A stretch of 10,945 bases of DNA, taken from contig DASPLH010000018.1 of the NCBI GenBank assembly GCA_035627675.1, positions 1-10,945 of the forward strand. The letters run 5' to 3'. Below the pieces are notes generated by a model. It did not search any database. It was given only the letters and a program-made list of their open reading frames with translations, and was not told the origin of the DNA. The DNA is from DASPLH01 sp035627675 (lineage in GTDB: Bacteria; Acidobacteriota; Terriglobia; Terriglobales; Acidobacteriaceae). A program made the position numbers and the translations under genes. Positions 1 to 6,028 of the stretch are shown in pieces; within the stretch, counting starts at the first letter, position 1; each line of letters starts with the position of its first letter.

Positions 1-1674
1 CTTGCGATCCTCGACAGCAAACGTCCAAAGCTTCCCGGCGGCATGGACCGACAGGGTGGCGCCGGGATCGGCCGAGCAATCGATCGCAAACAAGGTGCCC
101 TTTACGTACTGCGTCTTGCGCGTATCAGGCTTCTTCTCAGCGGCCTTCTTCTCCTCTTCACGATCGCGTTCAGCCGTCTTCTCCGCCGGTTTCGGTCGCC
201 AACGCGGATCGGTTATATCTTTGTACGTTGATTGCGCAGATTCGAACCTCTCCTGCCGGCTCACTGCGCGGGATGCGACCTTCTCCGACTGCTCGGCGCG
301 GCGAGCGATCTCGGGTGAGTCGCTATGGCGCAGGATCGAGAAAAGAGCCTTCGCGCTCTCGGCGTCTCCCGTAGCGACCTGCGATTCCGCAAGATGCAGC
401 AGGTAGATTTCGTTTCGGGGGCGCAGGGACGCAGCGCGTCCGAAGGCGCGACGCGCCTGTTCATCCCGACCGGCGCTCATCAGCGCGAGTCCGAGCAGAT
501 CGGAGGCGGGCGGGAAGTCGCCCTCCTTCAACGCGGCGTTGAGCATGGGAGCGAGCCGCACGTCGGCGCTCTGGATCTCGATGACGTCCTCGCGGCCGCC
601 GTTGTGCGCGACGGCATGCCAGTAGTAAGTTGCGGGGTTGGTGTCGCCGAGGTTGATCGCCCGCCGGACATGCTCCAGGCCGTTCGTGGCGTCGCCCGCG
701 CGCATGTAAGCGTAGGCCAACGCGCGATGAATGCGCACTTCTTCGGGGTTCTGCCGCATCATCGCCTGAAGCTGCGACAAGGCACGCGTGCGGGCAGCTT
801 CGCCGGGCGAGTCGAGTGCTACGTCCGCCAGTGTGGCCACTGCCTGCTCAGGCGTGATCTTGCGGACAGGGTACGAACCGGCATCCGCGACGGACGGGGC
901 AGGTATCTTGCGAGAGTTCGACCCAGCCTTGCTCGCGTAATCGCGCAGTTCGCGGTCGAGGTCAGCCGCGGAGATGGTAAAGGCGATCTCGAGCGCGACG
1001 CGGGGCTCGGCGCCCTGCGTCATCACGGCCTGGAAGTACTTCGAGGCCGCGTCGAGCCGGCCGTTGGAGAGGATCCAATGCACGAACAGCCACGACTGGT
1101 GTGCCCACTGCGGGTTTTCGGGCGCGGCCGGCATGGTCAGGAGCGCGGTCAGGGGAATCCAGTCGGCGGCGGGTTTCAACCCGCCGGGAGCGAGACCTAA
1201 CTGGACAGAGTCCCTGGCGAGTTGGAGCGCTCCGAAGTAGGTGGCGAAGCCTGCGTCGAACCACGCCGGAGTCTTTGGGTAATTCGTCTCCAGCAGCACC
1301 GAGCCAATCAGCGCGGTTGCGCTCTCCCACTGGTCGGGTTTCATCAGCACGGCTCGGCGCTCGAGCCCGGAGTACAGCCTTGCCGAAGCGGCGAGCGTAT
1401 CGGCGCCAAGCCCGATGTCGGCCTGCTGCAACGTCTGCGGATCGCGGATCACCAGCAGGTGCATGCCGCGCGGCGTGTTGACCTGCGTCTTGCGCAGGAT
1501 TTGCCCGAAGACGGTCTTCAATTGTTCGGCCCGTACCAGCGTCCGCCGCGCTTCGGCCTCGCCTGCGGTTGAGGTGACCAAGAACGTCTTGGACTCGGCC
1601 TGATGCCACTGCTGTGCGGAGGCCGGCAAGGCCAGCGCGAGGAGTACCAGGACGGAATGGATTCGTGTTCGCAT
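1..1674 (-). CDS. Secreted TPR protein with degenerate peptidase-MA-like N-terminal half (3' end outside window)
   Basis: 558 codons are open from an ATG at 1672-1674 to the left edge, with no stop, so the C-terminus is missing. The protein starts MRTRIHSVLVLLALALPASA-QQ, a clear Sec signal peptide, so it acts outside the cytoplasm. Residues about 25-290 have the layout of gluzincin-type (peptidase MA/DUF1570-like) domains: a segment ending in LLVIRDPQTL, a helix at 118-129, then WFDAGFATYFG at 138-148. Family members normally carry HExxH in the helix and an EG-x-A-x-Y motif after it. Here the helix has no histidine and the glutamate is alanine, so catalysis looks lost. Residues about 290-450 form helical repeats of TPR character (ALAYAYMRAGDATNG, LGLALMSAGRDEQAR). 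A lysine/glutamate-rich linker and a beta-type segment (KGTLFAIDCSADPGATL) close the visible part. It is transcribed divergently from the M20 gene. The specific function is unknown; a structural or scaffold role is inference. Confidence 0.85.
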   Translation of the reverse strand, partial: MRTRIHSVLVLLALALPASAQQWHQAESKTFLVTSTAGEAEARRTLVRAEQLKTVFGQILRKTQVNTPRGMHLLVIRDPQTLQQADIGLGADTLAASARLYSGLERRAVLMKPDQWESATALIGSVLLETNYPKTPAWFDAGFATYFGALQLARDSVQLGLAPGGLKPAADWIPLTALLTMPAAPENPQWAHQSWLFVHWILSNGRLDAASKYFQAVMTQGAEPRVALEIAFTISAADLDRELRDYASKAGSNSRKIPAPSVADAGSYPVRKITPEQAVATLADVALDSPGEAARTRALSQLQAMMRQNPEEVRIHRALAYAYMRAGDATNGLEHVRRAINLGDTNPATYYWHAVAHNGGREDVIEIQSADVRLAPMLNAALKEGDFPPASDLLGLALMSAGRDEQARRAFGRAASLRPRNEIYLLHLAESQVATGDAESAKALFSILRHSDSPEIARRAEQSEKVASRAVSRQERFESAQSTYKDITDPRWRPKPAEKTAERDREEEKKAAEKKPDTRKTQYVKGTLFAIDCSADPGATLSVHAAGKLWTFAVEDRK

Positions 1675-1763
1675 AGGGACCCGGTGGATGCGAATACTAC
1701 ACCTCCGCCATCGGCCGCGACGAGGGGTGACGCCCGTGGTTTCGGGTCGTGTACCATCCCTGC
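1675..1763. promoter_or_regulatory. Divergent promoter region between TPR and M20 genes
   Basis: This 89-base gap separates two divergent starts and so must hold promoters for both unless transcription enters from outside. On the plus strand TACCAT at 1752-1757 could be a -10 box; a GTGACG at 1727-1732 is a poor -35 with a long 19-base spacer. On the minus strand TAGTAT (complement of 1693-1698) could be the -10 box for the TPR gene. Neither start codon has a convincing Shine-Dalgarno sequence close by. These are motif guesses only. Confidence 0.35.
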
Positions 1764-3017
1764 ATGTCTCTGTTCACTCGAACGGGCCAGGGGAAAGGGA
1801 GGCTGGATTCCGCAGCCGCGCTGCGCGAAGTGGCTCGACTTGCGTCCCTTCCCGTGACGCACAGGGCTTTCGAGTGGGTGCGATCGCACGAGCGCGAGAT
1901 CGCCGAGTTCCAGATGCAGATCACGTCGATCGCCGCTCCGCCCTTCCATGAAGAGGCAAGGGCGCGGTTCTTCGCCGAGTGTTTGACGAAGCTCGGGTAC
2001 GCGGTGCGGCGGGACGGAGTCGGCAACGTGTTGGCGTGTGCTGGAGAGGTCCCGGAAGCGGTTCGCGTGCTGGCCGTATCGGCGCATTTGGATACGGTGT
2101 TTCCGCCTGAAACGCCGGTCGATGTTCGTCGCGAGCACAACCGGCTGTACGGTCCCGGCATTTCCGACAACGGCGCCGGACTGGCTGCCGTGTGGGCGGT
2201 GGCGGCGGCGCTGTGCGCCTCGGGAGTGCAGACGCTTGCGCCGGTGGTCTTCATCGGTAACGTGGGCGAGGAAGGCGAAGGCGACCTGCGCGGCATCCGC
2301 CATCTGTTTGCCGACGAGATGTGGCGCAACCGCATCGCGGCGATGCTCGTGCTCGACGGCGCGGGGATGGACAGCATCGTTGCCGAAGCCCTGGGCAGCC
2401 GTCGCTTCGAAATAACGATTACCGGCCCGGGCGGACACTCCTGGTCCGACTTCGGAGTTCCCAACCCGATTGTCGCGATGGGACGCGTTATCGATCAGCT
2501 CAGCCGGTTGTCGTTGCCGGGTTCTCCCAAAACCACGTTGAGCATCGGAACGATCTCGGGAGGGACCAGCGTCAACACCATTCCCGACCGGGCGGTGATG
2601 CGCGTCGATCTGCGCTCGGCGGCCCCCGGAGAGATCGACCGGCTGGAAGCCTTGCTGCGGTCGATCGTGGAGAAGACGGTCTCCGAAAGCCAATCGCCGC
2701 GCTCGGTCCAAAAACAGCTCGGTTACGAGATACGGCTTGCGGGAGACCGCCCGGCTGCCGACCTTGACCTCGACTCTCCGATTCTCCACTGCCTGCGCGC
2801 CGCGGATGCGCAGCTGGGGATACGTTCGCGCATTCACCGTGCATCGACTGACGCAAATATTCCGATGTCTTTGGGCGTGGATGCGCTGGCCATAGGCGCC
2901 GGCGGCATCGGCGGCGGCGCTCACACGGTTCGCGAGTGGTTCGATCCGGCCTCGAGAGACGTGGCACTGAAACGAATCCTGCTTACAATACTGGCGCTTG
3001 CCGGAGTGATGGAATGA
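1764..3017 (+). CDS. M20 family metallopeptidase (zinc aminoacylase/dipeptidase type)
   Basis: A 417-residue protein from the ATG at 1764, close to the usual length of M20 peptidases. These are cocatalytic zinc enzymes that hydrolyse peptide or amide bonds in dipeptides, tripeptides or acyl-amino acids. The metal and catalytic residues are all visible in order: H108 and D110 in AHLDTVF, bridging D135 in GISDNGAG, the E169-E170 pair in GNVGEEGEGD, D198 in VLDGAG, and H387 in GGAHTVREW near the C-terminus. The lid/dimerisation domain lies about 212-325 and contains the GPGGHSW motif with H225. No signal peptide is seen, so it is probably cytoplasmic. A GTG at 1749 would add five residues; I prefer the ATG because the longer form adds nothing family-like. 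Neither has a Shine-Dalgarno sequence. Its stop overlaps the start of the amidohydrolase gene, indicating an operon. Substrate cannot be read from sequence. Confidence 0.93.
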   Translation: MSLFTRTGQGKGRLDSAAALREVARLASLPVTHRAFEWVRSHEREIAEFQMQITSIAAPPFHEEARARFFAECLTKLGYAVRRDGVGNVLACAGEVPEAVRVLAVSAHLDTVFPPETPVDVRREHNRLYGPGISDNGAGLAAVWAVAAALCASGVQTLAPVVFIGNVGEEGEGDLRGIRHLFADEMWRNRIAAMLVLDGAGMDSIVAEALGSRRFEITITGPGGHSWSDFGVPNPIVAMGRVIDQLSRLSLPGSPKTTLSIGTISGGTSVNTIPDRAVMRVDLRSAAPGEIDRLEALLRSIVEKTVSESQSPRSVQKQLGYEIRLAGDRPAADLDLDSPILHCLRAADAQLGIRSRIHRASTDANIPMSLGVDALAIGAGGIGGGAHTVREWFDPASRDVALKRILLTILALAGVME

Positions 3018-4696
3018 AGCTGACCGCTATCGCCGTAGTCGTACTCGCTTCCATGACATTGAACGCACAAGACAAAACGAAGACAGCCGATGCGATCTAC
3101 GTCAACGGGACGTTCTGGACCGGCGGCAAGGCTTCCGCGCAGGAAGAGGCTATGGCCGTGCGCGGAGACCGCATCGTGGCCGTGGGCCGCCGCGCGGATA
3201 TCGAGCGCATGAAGACCAGGGACACGGTCGTCGTCGATCTCGGCGGCAAGTTCGTGATGCCGGGTTTCAACGATGCGCACCTGCACCTGGCGGGTGGCGG
3301 GTTCGAAAAGTTGCTGGTTGACCTGGTCGGCACGAAGTCGCTTGGCGAGATGAAGCAGCGCATCGCGGAGCGCGCGAAGAGCGAGGCTGCGGGCGCGTGG
3401 CTGCTGGGACGCGGTTGGGATCACACGAAGTGGACCGAGCAGGTGCTGCCATCGCGTCAGGACCTGGATGCGGTCACCGGAGACCGTCCGGCGTTCTTCG
3501 TTCGCGTGGATGGCCACATCGGCGTGGCGAATACCGCGGGGCTGCGAGCGGTTGGCATCACCAGAGAGACGAAGGACCCGGAGGGCGGCAAGATCGATCG
3601 CGACGAAAACGGCGAGCCGACGGGCATCCTGCGCGAGTCGGCGAAGGAGTTCATGGAGTCGAAGCTGCCGAAGCCGACTCCGGCGCAGCGCCGAAAGGCC
3701 ATTGAGCTGGCCTTGGCCGAGGCTGCGCGCTGGGGAATCACCAGCGTGCAGGACAACTCGACCTGGGACGACTTCCTCGTCTATGAAGACCTGCAGCGCG
3801 AAGGACGCCTGACGTTGCGCATCACCGAATGGCTGCCCTTCGAGGCGCCACTGGCAACTCTTCAGCAGCACCGGGCGCATCATCCGGCGACGGACACGAT
3901 GCTGCACACGGGCATGCTCAAGGGCTATATGGATGGTTCGCTTGGCTCGCGGACGGCTGTGCTGCTGGCGCCATACGCGGACGACCACGACAACCGTGGC
4001 TTGCCGCAGTTCGAGGCGGCGAAGCTGAACGAGCTTGCGCGCGAACGCGCAGCCGCGGGCTTCCAGTTGGGATTCCACGCCATCGGCGATGGCGGCGCGG
4101 AAATGGCGCTGAACGCGTTTGCCGAAGCAGAACGCTACGCTCGCGAACGCGGCGCGCAGAAGAAGACGGCTGCCGAGTTCCGCTTCCGCATCGAGCACGA
4201 CCAGGTGATCGCCCCTGAGCAGATCAAGCGCTTCCGGGAGTTGGGAGTGATCGCCTCGGTGCAGCCCAACCACCTGCTGACCGACATGAACTGGGCGGAA
4301 TCGCGCATCGGCCCCGAGCGCGCCAGGTCGTCGTATCCGTGGCGGGAGTTTTTGATGAACGGTGTCCCCTTGGCCTTCGGCACGGATTACCCGGTTGAGC
4401 CAATCACGCCTTTTCGTGGACTCTATGCGGCGGTAACGCGCAAGAACGAGGCGGGTACGAAGAGCTACTATCCCGAACAAAAACTGACGATCGAGGAAGC
4501 CCTGGCGGCATACACGACGGGCGCCGCATACGCCGAGTTTGCCGAGAAGGAGAAAGGCGCGCTGCGCCCGGGCATGTTGGCCGACTTCGTCGTGCTGGAC
4601 CGCGACCTGACCAAAGTGAAGCCGGAAGAAATCCTCGAAGCGAAGGTCTTGCGAACTGTCGTAGGAGGCAAAACGGTCTACGAAAGTGCGAAGTGA
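3014..4696 (+). CDS. Secreted metal-dependent amidohydrolase, YtcJ-like (Amidohydro_3)
   Basis: 560 residues beginning at the ATG at 3014, which overlaps the TGA of the M20 gene (ATGA). GGAG at 3003-3006 gives a good ribosome binding site 7 bases upstream, so this start beats upstream GTGs. The first 18 residues (MKLTAIAVVVLASMTLNA) read as a signal peptide, placing the enzyme in the periplasm or outside. The amidohydrolase fold shows the beta-sandwich strand ADAIYVNGTFWTG at 25-37, the metal motif H89-L-H91 in DAHLHL, K303 in LKGYMDGSLGS (a candidate carboxylated lysine), H355 in FHAIGDGG, H394 in RIEHDQ, and D458 in FGTDYP. GALRPGMLADFVVLD at 515-529 is the usual closing strand. Members hydrolyse amide-type bonds of varied substrates; the specific one is unknown. 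Translational coupling with the peptidase suggests linked breakdown of amide compounds (inference). The last four codons and the stop lie inside the heptamer repeat. Confidence 0.93.
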   Translation: MKLTAIAVVVLASMTLNAQDKTKTADAIYVNGTFWTGGKASAQEEAMAVRGDRIVAVGRRADIERMKTRDTVVVDLGGKFVMPGFNDAHLHLAGGGFEKLLVDLVGTKSLGEMKQRIAERAKSEAAGAWLLGRGWDHTKWTEQVLPSRQDLDAVTGDRPAFFVRVDGHIGVANTAGLRAVGITRETKDPEGGKIDRDENGEPTGILRESAKEFMESKLPKPTPAQRRKAIELALAEAARWGITSVQDNSTWDDFLVYEDLQREGRLTLRITEWLPFEAPLATLQQHRAHHPATDTMLHTGMLKGYMDGSLGSRTAVLLAPYADDHDNRGLPQFEAAKLNELARERAAAGFQLGFHAIGDGGAEMALNAFAEAERYARERGAQKKTAAEFRFRIEHDQVIAPEQIKRFRELGVIASVQPNHLLTDMNWAESRIGPERARSSYPWREFLMNGVPLAFGTDYPVEPITPFRGLYAAVTRKNEAGTKSYYPEQKLTIEEALAAYTTGAAYAEFAEKEKGALRPGMLADFVVLDRDLTKVKPEEILEAKVLRTVVGGKTVYESAK

Positions 4697-4795
4697 AAAG
4701 TGTGAAGTGCGAAGTTGGCGCGCGGATTCGTCCGGGATGATCTCGCCGCCATGATGGTTGATACTTCTCACTTCACACTTCACACTTCTTACTTC
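4682..4795. repeat. Inverted arrays of a GAAGTGN heptamer
   Basis: The left arm (4682-4715) reads as about five tandem, imperfect GAAGTGN units. The right arm (4763-4795) is the same unit in reverse complement, CACTTC-type, again about 4.7 units. The 26 bases 4690-4715 align with the complement of the matching part of the right arm with three mismatches, so a transcript could form a stem of about 26 pairs closing a loop of about 47 bases. The left arm encodes ESAK-stop of the amidohydrolase, and the right arm ends four bases before the EamA start codon. There is no T-run typical of an intrinsic terminator. It is not a CRISPR: the unit is 7 bases with no spacers. Confidence 0.85.
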
Positions 4796-4799
4796 AGCC

Positions 4800-5714
4800 A
4801 TGTCTCGATCTCTTAAAGCTCATTTACTTCTGGTCCTCTGCACCTTTGTATGGGGTGCGACGTTTGTCGTGATCAAGGACGCGCTGGCCGACTCGTCGCC
4901 GCTGCTTTACAACGCGGTGCGGATGTCGATTGCGGCCGTCCTGCTGGCGTTGATCTTCCATCGGCAGTTGCGCGGCGTTTCCCGGCCGGCGGCGCTTGCC
5001 GGAATCACCGTTGGAGTCTTTCTCTGGCTCGGCTATGAGTTCCAGACCGCGGGGCTGGCGCTGACCACGGCGTCGAAGTCGGCGTTCATCACCGGACTGT
5101 CCGTCATGCTGGTTCCGCTGATCCTGTCGGTGTTGTGGCGGCGGCATGTGAACCACTGGACGCTGGCGGGTGTGGGCGCGGCGCTCGCCGGACTCTACCT
5201 GATGACGGTGCCAGCCGTAGATGGTGGCGGGTTTGGCTTGGAAAGCATCAACCGTGGCGACGTGCTGACCATGGGGTGTGCGATCGCCTTCGCGTTCCAG
5301 ATCATATTCGTCGGGCGCGCTACGCAGCGGCACCCGTTCGCGCAGATCGTCGTGATCGAGATCGCCTCCTGCGCGGTGTTCATGTTGATCAGCGTTCCGA
5401 TCGCGGAGCCCGGGGCCTTCTTGGCGTGGACTCCGCGAGTGGCCTGGTCGATCGGAATCACGGCCGTCCTCGGCACGGTTGGCGCTTTCGTCGTGCAGGG
5501 CTGGGCTCAGCAGTTCACTCCGCCGACGCACACGGCGCTCATCTTCGCCCTGGAACCGGTGTTTGCCGGGTTGACCTCTTACGTGGTGCTCGGGGAGCGC
5601 CTGGGCTGGCGCGGAGGTCTCGGGGCGGCGCTCATCCTCGCCGGAGTGCTGGCGAGCGAGCTGCTGGGCACCGTGCAGCATCCGGAAGCGGAGCTTGCAC
5701 AAGAGGTGTCCTGA
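4800..5714 (+). CDS. EamA/DMT family transporter (ten-helix, RhaT/YdcZ-like exporter)
   Basis: 304 residues from the ATG at 4800, the usual size for a ten-helix drug/metabolite transporter built from two EamA repeats. The first repeat starts LLLVLCTFVWGATFVVIKDAL (10-30), the classic EamA opening WGATFV, followed by the NAVRMSIAAVLLAL helix (38-51). The second repeat starts near 152 (RGDVLTMGCAIAFAFQIIF) and ends with ALIFALEPVFAGLTSYVVLGERLGW (247-270), the strongly conserved EP-VFA-GE signature. Hydrophobic segments alternate throughout, so it is an inner-membrane protein. Members export amino acids, metabolites or toxic compounds; substrate is not predictable here. A TTG at 4758 would add 14 residues encoded by repeat DNA (LLTSHFTLLTSA) and is unlikely. 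No Shine-Dalgarno sequence precedes the ATG because the heptamer array occupies that space. Confidence 0.92.
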   Translation: MSRSLKAHLLLVLCTFVWGATFVVIKDALADSSPLLYNAVRMSIAAVLLALIFHRQLRGVSRPAALAGITVGVFLWLGYEFQTAGLALTTASKSAFITGLSVMLVPLILSVLWRRHVNHWTLAGVGAALAGLYLMTVPAVDGGGFGLESINRGDVLTMGCAIAFAFQIIFVGRATQRHPFAQIVVIEIASCAVFMLISVPIAEPGAFLAWTPRVAWSIGITAVLGTVGAFVVQGWAQQFTPPTHTALIFALEPVFAGLTSYVVLGERLGWRGGLGAALILAGVLASELLGTVQHPEAELAQEVS

Positions 5715-5990
5715 GTCGCGGGGCGGAACTTCCTGCGCCGCAGCGGGTTAGACCTGCCAACGTGCGCAGGGGCCAAACTGGGAATGGCAGGCGGGAAGGC
5801 CGCTTCCGGGACCTCCGTCGGGCATCCAACGTCAGCAGGAAGCAATCGGGCGCTGTTATCTCGTTTGCTAACGTTCGGTGCCGGAGCACGTCAGATACAC
5901 AAGTTGACCTTGCGACGTTTCTGTCGAATGCTGAGTAGCTGTATCGTGACCCGATGTACTCCGGTGTCATGTCGTACTCTGCGCACGCAC

Positions 5991-5996
5991 TATAAT
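5991..5996 (+). promoter_or_regulatory. Candidate -10 box of the htrA promoter
   Basis: The hexamer is a perfect TATAAT, rare by chance in such GC-rich DNA, and it lies 32 bases before the htrA start codon. Transcription would start near 6003 and give a leader of about 25 bases. No good -35 hexamer is visible at 16-18 bases upstream, where the sequence is CATGTC-like; an activator or an unusual sigma factor is possible. The call rests on the -10 match and position alone. Confidence 0.5.
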
Positions 5997-6011
5997 TTTT
6001 CGGTTACGGAC

Positions 6012-6026
6012 AATGCCGGGGGCATT
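6012..6026 (+). promoter_or_regulatory. Leader hairpin covering the htrA ribosome-binding G-run
   Basis: AATGCC, GGG and GGCATT form a perfect 6-base stem with a 3-base loop ending two bases before the ATG at 6029. The five Gs at 6018-6022, the only Shine-Dalgarno-like run, lie in the loop and the first bases of the right arm. Folding would therefore partly mask the ribosome site. With the predicted start of transcription near 6003, this hairpin would make up most of the leader. A role in translational control is inference. Confidence 0.5.
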
Positions 6027-6028
6027 CT

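Larger units (their letters stand above)
5715..6028. other. 314-base intergenic region between EamA and htrA
   Basis: No convincing protein gene was found; short open frames here have unlikely composition and no ribosome binding site. A perfect 7-base inverted repeat, CCTGCCA at 5753-5759 and TGGCAGG at 5785-5791, lies just after the EamA gene. A second small hairpin, GGAAG-GCCG-CTTCC, follows immediately downstream. Neither has a T-run, so they are at best non-canonical 3' end structures. A TTGACC at 5904-5909 resembles a -35 box but has only a weak AATGCT partner at the right distance. The right end carries the TATAAT box and the leader hairpin listed separately. Confidence 0.5.

Noticed and set aside
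325..1200. Plus-strand open frame of 291 codons inside the TPR gene
   Set aside because: The minus frame has a signal peptide, TPR-like repeats and continuous coding over 558 codons; the plus frame has no recognisable features.
1518..2924. Long minus-strand open frame opposite the M20 gene
   Set aside because: Antisense shadow of an M20 peptidase with complete metal ligands; low-complexity Arg/His/Gly translation and overlap with the real TPR gene's start.
4682..4795. CRISPR-like array
   Set aside because: Units are 7 bases, directly abutting, and in two opposed arms; there are no spacers and no cas genes.
2921..4801. Long minus-strand open frame (626 codons) opposite the amidohydrolase
   Set aside because: It is antisense to a gene with clear catalytic motifs, its translation is Arg/His-rich with no recognisable domain, and such open antisense frames are common in GC-rich DNA.
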